From Phytoseiulus persimilis (lineage: Eukaryota > Arthropoda > Arachnida > Mesostigmata > Phytoseiidae), in contig CM075102.1 of NCBI GenBank assembly GCA_037576195.1, forward strand, positions 33,290,745 to 33,354,744: 64,000 nt of DNA, read 5' to 3'. Of the stretch, positions 1 to 12,800 are shown in pieces. Each line of letters begins with the position of its first letter. Position 1 is the first letter of the stretch. A program made the translations under genes and the position numbers. The notes under the pieces are model-generated. The model did not search any database, was not told the origin of the DNA, and was given only the letters and a program-made list of their open reading frames with translations.

Positions 1-267
1 AGCAGGTCTCTTGGGCAGCAAGCGAAGCCAGCGTCGCCGCCGTCGCCGCAGCAGAAGAAGAACGAAAGGGGGGAACGAGATGTGAACGAGGAGTTGGCCA
101 CAAAGAAAGAGGGTTCCCACCGACCAGCCTACAATTCGCCGCCGCGTCCCTCCGAGCAGCCGGCCAGCCAGCAAGTCAGCTGGGCTTTGAATTTGAATGC
201 AAGGAACGGACCGAGGGACACCGAGGGCGCAAGTAGGATCTCTCATTCCTTGAGCGGAGAGTTAATT

Positions 268-307
268 GGACGGATGGATGGATGCATGGATGGACGGACG
301 GACGGTT
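268..307. repeat. GGAY tetranucleotide repeat
   Basis: An imperfect run of GGAT and GGAC units, about ten copies, interrupted once by TGCATGGA. It is a simple microsatellite with no associated gene. Confidence 0.85.
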
Positions 308-2228
308 GGCAGCTTACTCATCCACCGGCGAGCTCCCCTCTGACGGCAGCGGACTCTTGCGTAGTTCTGCGTTGTTCGAAACCTATGAATGTCATGAGCC
401 GAACTAGCGCCGCTAAAGAAGTAGATTGTCATCACCGATCAATCTTCGATGATAGTATCGAAAATACTCGGACCAACACTTGACCGAATCGAGGCGACCG
501 TCATGTAGTTGTTCTCGTTATCTCAAACGGCCAGCAGGAATCGACCCCTGTTGTTAAGAGAAAGGATTGTTTCGCCCGCCGTTGTTGACCCCGTAGTCGA
601 GGCAGAGGAGCGTTTAATATATTCGCATCACGATATCCATCCCCGCTCGCAACCCACCGCCGCCATCAGCGCTGCTGGCCCCCACGCCACTCTCTCCGAT
701 GCCTTTCCCGCTCTCTCGATTCCCGCTCCCAGCAGCAACCCTATAACAGCAGTTCCCCCAACAACTACCGTCCGACCACCCTCTGCCACCGACGACGATG
801 ACGACGACTACTTCTCCAGCGTAGGCTGGCTGCTCCGCAGGCTGCCCTTAGCAGCTCGAATCCCTCCTTATCCTCACCCGTCGCCCCTTCCCCCGCCCCG
901 TGTCCTCCTTGTTCTCTTCTGCCCTCCCAATTTCACCCCGCGTGCTCCCCCTTATCACCCTCCCATTATTTCCCCGCTTGGTTAAAGCAGGAGCAGCATT
1001 CCCTGAACCTAATTGTGTTCTTCTCACACTTGTACGAGGCCGCTCACACTGCTGCTGCCACCACTCCGGTGGAGTTGTTGCTGGCACTTCTGCCGGCGCT
1101 GGTGCTTCTGTTGTTGTTGTCCAAACAAATACAAACGGAGCGCATGGAGCGACGCGGTGAAGATACCGGAGGCGCTACGCTAGGTCTTCGTCGGGCGGCT
1201 CGCGTGGAAGCAGCTCGACTCGAAAATGCGACCTGATAAGGGTTGTGCCGCAACACCTCTACCGGCAATGAGCGCCGTCGTCGTCGTCAGTCACGACCAT
1301 ATTTTCCGGAACACGCTCTTTCTAACAAAGATGGAGGAGCGACTCGTCTCCCTAAGGCTGCTCCGGCCGTGGCCGACGTGGCGAATTCGTCGCCGAGTCT
1401 CGAACAATTCAGGTGAGAGAGAGAGGGATGATTTCACGGTAGCTCCGGCGACGGAAGCCGAACGTGAAACAGTGCAATCGTTGAATTCTCTCCAAGCAAA
1501 AGCGAATTCCTCGTTTCTTCCCCTCAAACATACTCCGAGGCGAGCGGTGATTACCGGCCAGCGGGAGACTGGTCCTCATATTGGATTCTTCAGGAAAAGT
1601 GCGAGGAGGGCTGAGTGTGCGGGTCGAGCGAGGTCGTCGGCGGAAGGGAATCTTAATAACTCATTTGCTGCTCGGTTATTAGTGTGTAGCGGGACAGGTT
1701 AGCCGTACGGAGCGACGGATTTTCCTTCCCAGAGGGCTATCCATGAGCAGAAAATTAGGGAGCGAAAGACCGAAACGAGGGAAGAACGGATGAACGCACT
1801 AACAGAAGAACGGGCTGAGGGATCGACCACGCTGGATTAGGGCAGGACACGCTGGCTTGACCGCGGGCTCGCTCGCTTCGGGACAGCCTTTCAGGTCAGG
1901 CGGTGTCATCGCAATCGTTCTGCTCTTTCCATCTAAGAGATTGTTGATCCGGCCCGAGCAAGCGAGCAGCCGATTGGGTTTTACGACGAGCAACGTTCAG
2001 TTATTCGCTTGCAATCTTGAGCAGACTCGGGACCTCCCTCTTTTTTCCGGAGAATGGGGATCCGAGTTCTCGACCGGAGCCAAGTGTGGCCTAGACAAAA
2101 GAACGAGAAATGGTCAAGAATGCAATCTGAGAGTGGTGCTGTCATGTAGGCCGGCCCCACGACGGAACATAATTCGAGAGCGAACAAGATAGCGGGGAGT
2201 GAGATGGAGCGGCGGTGAAACAGCGGCG

Positions 2229-2250
2229 GAGAGAGAGAGAGAGAGGAGAG
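2229..2250. repeat. GA microsatellite
   Basis: About eight uninterrupted GA units followed by GGAGAG. On the minus strand it produces a serine/leucine-rich spurious reading frame. Confidence 0.85.
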
Positions 2251-2699
2251 CGAGAGGAATAAGGCGCCGAGGAACGGGAATGGAAAAATGTAACGTATCT
2301 TGACGCTCTCTGGACGGTGGGTGGCAATGAAGGAGCAGCGGTCCTCTCAGAGCCATTCCCTCGCCTCCTTCGTTGCTTTCCCATATTAGACGGCCCGTTA
2401 CCCACCGAACGGTGAGCGACGCCAGAAGATTAATCAGGAGTTAGATGGCAGTGACGTGGTCGTCGTTCAGACGCGAGCAGAGTGTGCAAGCGACCGACCG
2501 ACCAACCAAACGAGCGACTGAGAAAACTAGAGGGACCACACCGGAACGAGGACGGGAGGAAATACAGCGTCGCAACAACTTGAGCCGCGGAGCCCTGAGA
2601 AAGAAGGAAAACAAGACTCTTCGGTAGCGTCATTTCCGGTGAACCCTTGCGAAAAATCAGCCGTCGTTTAGATTGGTGGATCCCAGATCCCCCGCGAAA

Positions 2700-5600
2700 T
2701 TCATGAGAAGATGGGTGACCCATATTCTCAAGGTTTTCCACTCGCGGAATGGATTTTCTCATTTTCCGCGCTCGGAGAGTTTGAGAATCATGGAATAAGC
2801 AGAGTTTGGCCAAGCGACCTCGCCGACTGTGATCGTTTGTTTGTCTGTCCGCTGGCTGAGAACCGTCGGAAGGGCTTCTTCCACCGCCGCAACCTCCGCA
2901 GGTCTGCGTATGACATGCGGATAAAGGCGACGTCAAGACATCTGAAGAGTGAAGGGAGTGAGAAGAGCCCACAAACACGCCGGGGCAAATATTCTCCTGG
3001 AACTTCTACGCGCACTCTACCGACAGATGTTCAGCGGCAATCCAATGAGTCGCAATCTCATGAAGGTCATTACTGCATGCTTCGAGGCAGGCAGCTATAA
3101 TGGTTCTATGAGCCAACTCTTGGAACGAATTCCCAGCTCGAGGCTGGCCGGCTCTGAGCGTTCAAATCAATGGATGTCACACAAGAGCACAACTTGAGCT
3201 CAAATCCGCTTTGAGCATCCACAGCCACAAGAGAACGTCCCCGTCTCTGCGGAAACCAAAACTTGCCAAGAGTATGGCGTTTCCAAGTGGGGCGTCATGA
3301 ATGTCATCCCCATATGCGATGACGCGCGTTCCACAGACATTGACCTTTCCGGAAAATCGGTGAAAATAATCTGCAAGGACTGGAAGAATTCCACCAAACA
3401 GGGTGAGCGGTGCTCGTGTGCTGCTCACGTTCCCGGATAAGTCAACAAATCCAGTCGAGTCACTCACACCTACTAAAAACCAATGCAGACAATCAGGAGT
3501 TCGCTCAATGCCAGCGAATGGCGAATTTTGCTCTGGAGTCCCCGACGGCGTCGAATTGTGGGCTTTACAGGCAGTTTGTTATTCGAGTTAATGCCGACCA
3601 CCAGGGTTATCCAATCGGTTCCATGGTGCGGAGATGGACATACGGGTACTCGCCGTAGGTGACCGAGAGATGTTTGGAAGTACTGGGAGCCATTCTAGAT
3701 GACAAGCGTCCCCAGCATTGAGAGAACAGGTTCTTCCTTTCTGTGCAAGAGCCTTTGTTCCGCACCTGACAGCTCCTCGAACAGCGAGCGCAGCAAAGCG
3801 TGCTAACGGCGTAAGTAACTTCCTATTCGCCGCATCGTTCCGGGAGACAATCTCGAAGTTATCGTTCCGAGAGATCTATTTCGGACGTCCGATCGCGGTC
3901 AAGTCGCACCAGAACGAGATGGGGTGATGATCAGCCGAACATCTCGAGCAGACTGCTAGCAAACGATGATGCATCCTCTGGCTTCACCCGAGCATCGTAA
4001 TTGCCAGCTGTTGTCCGAAGAGGGCCTCGCTCCTCCTTCTGTCCGTCGACGCCTAGCTTGCCATGAGGTTCGCCGAGTTGGCCGCCTCCGTCACAGGCCT
4101 GTGGTGAGCAATCGGACGCGTTGTCCTCGAGCGGTCAGCCCGGTTGCAAGATCTTCCCTCATTGCTCGCCACCGCCGTCTCTCCTGGGCCAGCGACCCCC
4201 AAACAGCAGCAATCGCAGATTGGCGGAGCGGCAACTATCTAATTTAGGAGCAGGGAACTCAATAGCGAGCCGCGACTCTCATTACCCCTCCACCGACCGC
4301 CAGGTTTTTCCCTCTCGCTCCCCGCTATTCCATTTTCTAGTTTGCGCCCCCCTTCCGCAGCGTTGTTCCCTTCTCTCAACGACCCGAAAAGTGTGGCTCG
4401 ACAGGGATTGGAGAGAGAATCGGGCGGACTGCTCAATATGTGAATCATCAGGAGAACGCAACGCTCGGTAATCGTCGCATGGGAATAATGCGACGGAGGT
4501 ACGCGATTCCGGCGTGCCCCGAGCAATCGTCATGAAATGCTCGCGACGGGACGTTCAGCGTTTCCGGAATTTCTCAAAGGACTAAAAACTCTTGGCGCGA
4601 ATGGAATGCGGCCCTAATCTCGCAGGATGGCTGGAGCTCGGAAGTCTGTCAACCAGAGGCTTAATTGAGACGACTTTTGCTTCGCTGGAGTCTGCCGCAC
4701 AGCCGCTCGTCCCTCCTCTGCCGGTTCAGCCGCCGTCCCGACGAGGACGTTTCGGCGAGCCGTGTAACGGTGTGTCAACACCGCTTTTGCCTGCCCTACT
4801 TCGGGCCGTTTCTCGATGGCTGCTTCGACATACAACGAAACCAGCGTTCGTCTGTGAGGAGAGAATCATAGATTGAGAGCTCCCGATTTTAATATTTCAC
4901 CCCGTCCGAGCCGCGGCCGTCTCATTTCTCTTGGCTTCCCCGCCGCCTTCGTGCAGCCTCTCAGTTCCTCGCTTTCTTTGCGGCCGTAGTTTTCAGTTCC
5001 CTCATCTCAGTTTTTCTCCTCGTATCCGAGGAAGACAGAGGAGACGACGAGAGGATAAATTGAGAGAGCAGGAAGGGGCGATAGGACGAGATACACTCGA
5101 CGGGACGAGAGAAGGAGATAGTTCAGGAGAGGGGAAAGGGGTCCGAAAGGACGAGGGAGAGAGGGAAGGGGTTCCACAGTCAGCAGCGCTTTTGTGTATG
5201 AAGGAGGCCTCAAAAAGTGAGCTCAGTGTACGGTGGCTGTTAACCATAGAGTGTTCGTTCGGAAGGCAGCGAACTGGGGAATGAACGAAAGAATAAATTA
5301 CTCGTGAGAACCGCCGAGGGCGCCACGAGTCAAAAAGTTGAGGACCACTCAACAACGAGGAGCGGAACTCAAGAAGACGGAGGATTGGTCGTCGTCGTTG
5401 TTGACGGCCTCGCATGGAAACGAGCCCAGGAAGGACGAGCTGCTGCTTTTCGAAAGGATGGGAATCTCGGAAAATTATCGCAGTTTCCCCACAAACTCCC
5501 AAGCTCACCAGATGCAGAGCCGAATGCACGCGGTCTCCGGGGCTGATTGGATCAATCGATCCTAATCGGCATGACACAGTTTCAACGGGAGCTATCGAAC

Positions 5601-8600
5601 GCGGGGGGAGGGGAGCTCGATGGTAGTGTCAACGTCGCTGAGAAGAACACAGACCGCGAGCGCAACAACAACAAAGGTTAGAGAAGACAGAACGCTCGAG
5701 AGAAAAAACATGTCAGGACGAAAACAATGAAAGAGATCGTGAGCACAGCACTCAGGATAAATAGCGTTCATGATTGCTGACACCCCTGGGGAGGATGCTG
5801 ATTCTCCCGCCCGCCACCTTGGCAGCCGGTACCGGGAATCCGTCTCGACTCGGCAAGCACAGTGATGCGGGGGGATTTCAACCGCTCGCAAGCAGATCCC
5901 ACCCACCGTGCGAGGAAAAAATCGCCGAACAAACAAAATAATTTCGACAATGCTCGATCGCGATTCAATACGAAGTGAATGTGAAGGTTCGTCGACGTTT
6001 GCGAAACTAGCTGGACGGCTCTCTCAGCGAATGGACAATCAGGAAGATAAGAGCCGGCTTCTTGAGACCTGATTCGAGTGGAATTACGTATCGACGGAGA
6101 TCGGGATATGGAAATCCGACTTTCAGAAGATGAAAAAGTATCCATTACGATCGTCCCAAGGAATGCTGCGATACAGAGGAACGCATTCCTGACCGTGGTA
6201 TGAGTACATCTCGAACCTGATGGAATGAGATGCGATCGAGGCTGGTTCTTCAACTGGTTCGCATGACATGCTTCATCTGTCAGCTCGAATGTCGCTAGTG
6301 TTCAAATGCACAATACGTCCCGACGTGTGCACGCTATCGGTAACCATTCGCTTCATTGCGTTTGGAATACACCTTGAAGTTTCGACCTGATCTAAGCCCA
6401 GAAATCATGCAATCAAGTTCGCAAAGAGTGTTCCTGGCCGCAACAGATCATTCATCGTCTCAAGAAATCAGGGAGTGTCTTCCCGCCAATCAGAGAAGGA
6501 ATCCCACTCAAAATCTTAGAATCGATGAAGATTAGTCGCAGTCGGTAGCCCGATTCTCGAGGTGATAGACCTCGAGGGTCAGCGATCATGTCAGAGGGTG
6601 TAATGTCAACGCCTGACTTTCGAATCGAAGACTCCTGGATGCAAGAGACTGAAGGACCCTTCGTCAGTGGGTCGCTCGCGACACTCGACACTCGTCGACA
6701 TCGCTCGGAAACGAGACAGACTGTTGCGGCACCTAACGACGGGCGATGACGTCGAGGCGAAACTTGTTCAATGGGGTATCGAATCGCCACGGGGTTGAAG
6801 CCTTCATTTGCACCACTGGTCCGCGCTGCAGGCGCCTCTCCGCTGCCTTCATTCGTTAGGCACGAAGGCATCATGTCGATGTCGACCCGGCTAAAAACAA
6901 GTGAAACCTTTCCGAAATTGAAGACGAGCAGGCGGGACAGTAGCCGAGTAGAATTTAGATCTAATGGATGAGATGGAACGCGGGTTCGATATCTCCGCGG
7001 CGTGTCGGTCGTTATCCTCGAAATATGTCATGATTTCAGTTGGGAAGTTGTTAAGATTCGCTTCTCATACTTTCTGGAGAGTCTCGATTCGAGAGATTGG
7101 TCTCAGAAAACATTGGAGGAGACGAATGGAATCGGACGGGAGAAGCGCTCATGTCGAGATCACTAGAAGAGAGCCATATAGCAACCACATGACGTGCGGT
7201 TTCCACCATGATTCCACATTTTCGTCGGTTCTTTGTTCAGATTGAGAAATAACTTTTTGGAAATGTTCGAGCGTTTGAAAAAAAAAATTGTCCCAGGGAA
7301 TCGAATATCACTCCTAGAAAATCCTTCCAAACACTTCCGGGTTGTTGAGGATTCTCGAGTTTTGAATCCTGTCCTGTGCCAGAGGTGGCCGTAAAGACCT
7401 TGAATTGGCGACGATGCCACTGGAGCGTTCGAACACTCGAAAACGAGTAAGAAACCTTTCTATTTCAGAGTAATTGTACGATAGAAAGTACACAATTCCC
7501 TCTTCCGGTGGTGAAGCTCTTCGGCAAGGCTTTGAACTGAGAGAAACGAAAACAACACTCCATTTTCCGAAGCTTCAGCTTGATGGTTCTCCTCGTTGTT
7601 TGTGGTTGAGTCTCCTAAATAGTGCTCCATCCGATTGGGAATCCATTCCTTTGATGATTCGGTCTCGACAGATTGCCCAGTCTGATTCATTTAGTAGGAT
7701 CCATCGATAACTGACGGGCTCCGAGTCCGATCCACGGTCGGCCCTATAGAATGTTCAAGTCGGCTCCGTTATTCCATGATCTGCGAGCTTAAGGTCTCCT
7801 CCTAAACCAAAGTCGCTCCTAATTCGACGCTCGACTGTGTAGCACATGACCGCAACCGTATCTTTGAATCGAGCACCACTCGATCGGTCGGATCTGCGAC
7901 GAAGTGAGAGGCACCGAAGTTCGCAGTGCTCCGCATTCTCCTTCCCTAGCTTACTACAAAACACGCAGCCACTGGAGTTGGTCTCTCTCGCTCCTTTCTG
8001 TCTCGAAGTCAGTTTTCAAGTTCCGGGAATTGACGAACAACGATCGACAGCTGAAGTCAGCAGATCGTCAGAGGCCGGCCGTTGTATCATTTCGCGTTTA
8101 GCTCTGCTTCAAGTCATACGATGCGACCCCGCATTCCTCCAGTAGGGACAAGTTGTCGTTGAAGGTTTGAAATCGTGACCTGGAACCAGTGACGTTACGG
8201 TTGCTGGAAGGGAGTTGTGAAGATGCGACCTCCGGAGCCGATTCAATACGGACTGGTTTAAAACGGAGATCAGCTCGTCACTGAGCTCCGCTGCAGGACA
8301 ACTGACATGGAAGTGTGTGACTCGTCGCTGATACGATCCGAACTCCAGTGATAACTCTCGCAGGAACTCCGAGGTGAGTTCATCCGGGTTCTGCTCCGAA
8401 TCACCGCGATCCCGAGTGCTAGAGGTGTGATGAACACTCCAATGTTTACAGGGTATTCTTCGTCTGGGCGTTCGGCGGATAATTGAAGGTGCCATGAGTA
8501 GCAGTCTTGATTGGATAAAACTCTCCGAATCAACGCGAGAGCGGACACGGAAACAACCGAAATAAACTCCAAAATATGGAACTCTTCCAGGGAACGTCGC

Positions 8601-9185
8601 ATGCCCGTTTTCCTGTCATTGCAAGATCAATGTGCCTCCAGACGCTACGCGGGCACTTGGCACGTGGAAACGCTTCGCATGGTCCGATCGAACTATGCTG
8701 AGCGTTGCAGGATCACGAATTGTCTTTTCGCTTTGAAGAATCGAAATCTCCTCGAGTCGGTTTGTCCAGGTGTTGCCTCGTCAACTAACCTGACGTGACG
8801 TTCAAGTACGCTAGCTCACAATCATGCAGAGGCGGTTTCGATGAGATCTGTGTTGGACGAATCTCATTCACAACTGTCATCCGCTCGATTCAGATTATGC
8901 GAAGGCATCATCCTCCATCCGGCGAAATCACGGAAAGGACGGATCCCAAGCCGATCGAGCGACTGAATGCCCAAGATCATCTCCGAGAAGGCGTGCGGGA
9001 ACAGTCCATACGCGTCGCCGCAGCGTGTGAGCTCATGCACATCGGTCGACTCGTCTGTCGGTCAATGGGCGATAACCGCCATTTCAACTTTTTGGTGCGT
9101 CGCAGTGGCGAAAAACGCATGAGCGAGCCACGAACTGATTCCATTGTATCCAGGTTTTCTCGCTCACCATCATTTTTTCTCAAAG
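2700..9185. other. Unassigned stretch upstream of the zinc-finger gene
   Basis: No family can be recognised in any frame. Composition is balanced and ORFs stay at lengths expected by chance, up to 129 codons on plus at 2711-3100 and 140 codons on minus at 6452-6874. Short open segments flanked by plausible splice sites exist. One example is a plus-strand stretch near 3231-3403 with an acceptor-like CCACAG before it and GGTGAGC after it, but the minus strand is open over the same bases, so neither is called. The stretch may hold 5' exons and introns of the zinc-finger gene. Confidence 0.4.
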
Positions 9186-9319
9186 ACATCTGCCGGCCTT
9201 CCGGAAGGGCCTCCACCAGCCGACGGTATGGGGCCGTCGGTTGGTATATCTCCGGCTTCTTCAAGACGTTTCGGATAATTCATCCGATGGTGATGGTAAT
9301 CATGGCTACCAACATCGGG
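9186..9319 (+). CDS. Possible internal exon of the zinc-finger gene
   Basis: A pyrimidine-rich acceptor (TTTTTTCTCAAAG) ends at 9185, and a donor-like GGG|GTACGA follows 9319. The frame between them is open and gives a segment ending SDNSSDGDGNHGYQHR plus one leftover base. The phase fits the zinc-finger exon at 9710, which begins with two bases completing a codon, so joining gives an uninterrupted frame across an intron of 390 bases. The predicted segment is basic at its start and acidic, serine- and asparagine-rich at its end, like a linker outside the finger region. No domain is visible. The donor is only moderate and the same bases are open in other frames, so this rests on phase and splice sites alone. 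Confidence 0.3.
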
Positions 9320-9709
9320 GTACGAGCGTGACCACCTCTTATACAGTGGTCAAACCCGAGTACTTTAGCTCGGAAGCGCCGATCCGTCTCGTTGGTTGGT
9401 GCTTCGAGTATCCCAACCAGCGTCCCTTATTCGGCTGATCGTCAGAATAATGTAACAGGCCTTCGCTCTCCATTCCAGGCTCCTCAAGTCACAGCAGGAT
9501 CTCCCCGATTTACGTGTTCGCACTCGGTTGTTTGTCTCTGACTCGGTTTTTTCTCAGTTCATGTTCACGTCTGATTCGGGGGAAAAAGCCGATTTCGCCC
9601 CATGTTGCCAGCGCTTAAAGCATGACGTATGGTTCAGCTGACCGCATGTGTACGGTGTGGGCCCAGTCCCGTATTTCTGGAACCTGAATTCTTCGCTCTT
9701 CCGTTGCAG

Positions 9710-10269
9710 GGAAGGGCGTGATCGGCCAACAGCTTTTCCAGTGCAACTCCTGCTCATACAAGAGCTTCCGGTTGCACCATCTCAAGAGGCACAGCAGGAT
9801 TCACACCGGAGAAAGGCCGTATCAGTGCGAAAAGTGCGCGGCGAGGTTCTCAAGAGCGGACGCTCTGCAACTCCATCGGAAGACGCATGCGAAGGAGGAT
9901 GCTCTCGTGTGTTCCATATGTGGCTTCACGGCGATGTCAGAGAGCCAACTGCTGTTGCACGATCGAACTCATCAAAACAAGTGCTCGTCATGTAGCTTGG
10001 TGGCACCTTCGGTCAAGACACTCCGGCTACACGAGAGAACTCATCGCCTCTTCAAATGCCGCCACTGCGCCTACTCTTCAGTTTATGAGAGGAGGGTCAA
10101 CGCCCATGAGCAATCGGTTCACTCTGGCGCTGTAAAATATCTCGAACCGATAACTTCCACCAAAATGTTCGAGCGCCGGAGACTCGCCATCTTGACTCAT
10201 GGACCGTTGCAGCAAATAGCAGACGCGCCCAATGTGAATAAATCGTCGAGGTTAAGAGATATCATCTGA
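9710..10269 (+). CDS. C2H2 zinc-finger protein, terminal exon (five fingers)
   Basis: This exon encodes five consecutive C2H2 zinc fingers, so the product is probably a nuclear DNA-binding regulator. Counting from the GTG codon at 9718, the zinc ligands are C9/C12/H25/H29, C37/C40/H53/H57, C65/C68/H81/H85, C89/C92/H105/H109 and C114/C117/H130/H135. The first two fingers are joined by the classic linker TGERPY; later linkers are shorter and degenerate. Finger five has the longer H-x4-H spacing. A tail of about 48 residues rich in R, L and N follows to the TGA at 10267. The exon starts after the acceptor CTTCCGTTGCAG (AG at 9708-9709), so the N-terminus lies upstream and GTG is not a start. The array resembles multi-finger families such as hunchback or ZFX/REST-like proteins, but I cannot assign an orthologue. 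Confidence 0.9.
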
Positions 10270-10572
10270 AGAATGTGGAATCGATTCCCCAGCGCGTGAC
10301 CTCCTCGCTGGGATGTGACGGTCATTCCCGATGAGCCGCATGTGTAATGTCGAAAATCTATCAAGGCTCAACGAGGAGTCAACCCGCGGTCGAGTTCACG
10401 ACAGTCATCGAGGGACGGGCGACAAAACAAACGATTGCATGCGTGGGGAGGGATTGTTTCCGTGAATATCTTCCAAAAGAAAGTTAGCCCATGATTCATC
10501 TTTATTTTCACAAACATTCGAAAACTATGGATCAGCCCTGTTCGAATTCATCCTGAATCCATCGCAAGCCCC

Positions 10573-10578
10573 AATAAA
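10573..10578 (+). terminator. Possible polyadenylation signal of the zinc-finger gene
   Basis: An AATAAA hexamer lies about 304 bases downstream of the zinc-finger stop codon. It is the first canonical signal after the stop. Its use is inferred from position only. Confidence 0.4.
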
Positions 10579-10579
10579 T

Positions 10580-12800
10580 CTTGGATATATGTATATACCG
10601 AAGCATGAGTTCTGCCTTCGTACCATTCACCAATCGAGGTGAGACAAGAATAGCTCCACGATTATATCAGTTCAGGGTCCGCTGCTCGCGATCTGAGATC
10701 AGCATGAGGAGCCCGCGATCATCAACTATCCTATCACTCGCGATCCCTATTCTGTGAAAATTGTTCCTTTCTTCCATTTCCATGAGAAAAGGGCTCCTTC
10801 CATGGGTGCCTGGGACTTCGTTTTTCAGTCCTCGGAAGATCTCGAGGCCCCTTTCTTTGCATGTTTATGCGTAGAATATCCTTAGAACCTCCTCCAGCGG
10901 ATCCCGACATCAGGGGGAAGTGTTGTCGGACCATTAAATTTGCTCCAATCAACGAGTTGATGATATCGGGTGACATCAACCCGCAAGTCCCAACTTGACT
11001 CAAGAGATGCTGCCTCAAGGAAATTTGTTTGCGAGCTGCGAGAAAGATGGGGACGTGGAAGATCGATTTAAGTGGCCTGAGGCTTCAAGGCTCAAGTGGC
11101 GTTTCCGAGGCCTAGTGCGTCTCTGACCCCTTCCGAATCTTGAAGAGGAACTCTCACCCTGCGGATGTAGGTGAGCACCGCAGTGCGAAGTGTTGGATAC
11201 ACCTTCCAGAATCTCGCGGGTATTCGTCCGTTTGTGTTGGATCTCACATTAATGCAATCCCCGGTCGGGACTCCCTGCAGACATCTCGGGGTGCTTGAGG
11301 ATACGAATTCCATCCGGGGTTTTCAGGGTCCCGACATAAGCGGCCTGTTTTCGTCAGCGAAGCATGACTTTGCTAGTTCGCTCTAGAACCATCATGGATG
11401 TGAAGAATGTGGCAATCGATTGGGAAGTGTCCCGGCTAGACGGGTGTGACGCGCACCATCGCAACAGCCCGTACACTCGAACACCATTCATTGATTAACT
11501 CTCTCGAATTCTCCGGGTTGAACGAGAGTATTACTGAATAATGCTCGCAAAGCACGAGCTCTCATTCCTAACGATTCGAGTGGGCGCTCGAAGAGTTGAT
11601 TTTGTTCATAAGGTTTCACGATTCTGCATTTCCGTGGGCGGTAGACGGAATCCTCAACTGAAGCACCCACTGCTGAAAGCGTGACGGAAGTTCTGACACC
11701 GTGTTTTCAGGTCAGACTATCGAACGGGTGGATTTGCTATGGATTGATATCAGGACATTGCTCTCATAAGCATTGGTGGATGAGGTTCGAAAATTGTCGG
11801 CGACCTCTACGGAAGAGGCTCACTGTGTTCCCCATATGCATGCATGTCACCATATGCATTTGAAAGAAAAACAACACGTTCTCGCTCAGAGAGTCTTGAA
11901 AAGGAATTCGGACTGCAAGTATATTCCCCGAATCGGAGTCACTCGTATTGGTGGAATTGGAAATCACGAGCCCCTGATCAGGGACGAGATGTGGATCCCG
12001 CACCACGGAGAAGTTCCTCGCGGGTCAACGAGAAATCCTGTCTCACATTAGCAGAAGGCGAACCGAGGTGAGTCAATTTCCGTATTGGCCGCTACGAGTC
12101 CCATTCCTGCCTCGAAGATCCCAGATCGCCTGCTAGATCTCTGTCTTCGGAACGTGTCGGCTCATCGACCGAAATGTGAAACAGCCGATCGATCGGAGAG
12201 ATCCGTCGAATCATCGTCCGCTCGATATCTTCCGGGTAGCGCTTCTGGACACTTGATAAATCAGCTTAGAGGGGCACTTCAATCGGATGTTCTTGATCGG
12301 TTCTCCGTGTGTCCCCCAGATGGCGCCACCAGCTATTCACAGGTTTGACGATTTGGCGTTTTGTTCCGCTGGCTAGCCGTGTGGCGAACCAGAGTCGCTG
12401 GATTTTAAATCATTGAGAACAACTGCTCGGCGACACTTGTAGTCCATAGAGAGCTCAGTATCGCGTCGTGGTGATATTCCTGCTCTTCCCTCCGCCGACC
12501 ATAACGCTGCTGTCGTGTTCGACAAGCCACCGATTCAGCAACCGACGGTCAATAGATGCTCTGACTCGTGACCGCGCATCAGCGCGGCCGGCACTACTTA
12601 CAAATGCATGCAGATCAATCGATACGCACTCCAGTCATAGCTGACCAGCCAATCGGGGTTGATACGCGTCAATACATTTCCTCGCTCACTTGTGAAACTC
12701 AACTGTCAATGTCATAGAAAGAGAAAACAACCGCTCATAACGCCCTGATTAAACCACGTTCTATTCCCAGCACGGAACGAAAACACCGACCTCTCCTCTA
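10580..12800. other. Gene-free stretch downstream of the zinc-finger gene
   Basis: ORFs here are all under 100 codons on both strands and none carries a motif I recognise. There are no long repeats. It looks like ordinary intergenic or intronic DNA. Confidence 0.5.

Larger units (their letters stand above)
1..2700. other. Gene-free, repeat-prone stretch
   Basis: I see no recognisable gene here. The stretch is rich in CGCC, GAGAGA and CT/GA runs. The longest ORF, 509-985 on the plus strand, is a proline- and serine-rich translation of C-rich sequence with no domain. Both strands stay open for 60-180 codons in several frames, as biased composition predicts. It may be upstream or intronic DNA of a neighbouring gene. 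Confidence 0.5.

Noticed and set aside
3177..3467. Minus-strand frame containing a YGDD string, as in the polymerase motif C of some RNA viruses and similar to reverse-transcriptase motifs
   Set aside because: No convincing flanking polymerase motifs follow in order, the frame is short, and the plus strand is open over the same bases with plausible splice sites. A four-residue match is expected by chance.
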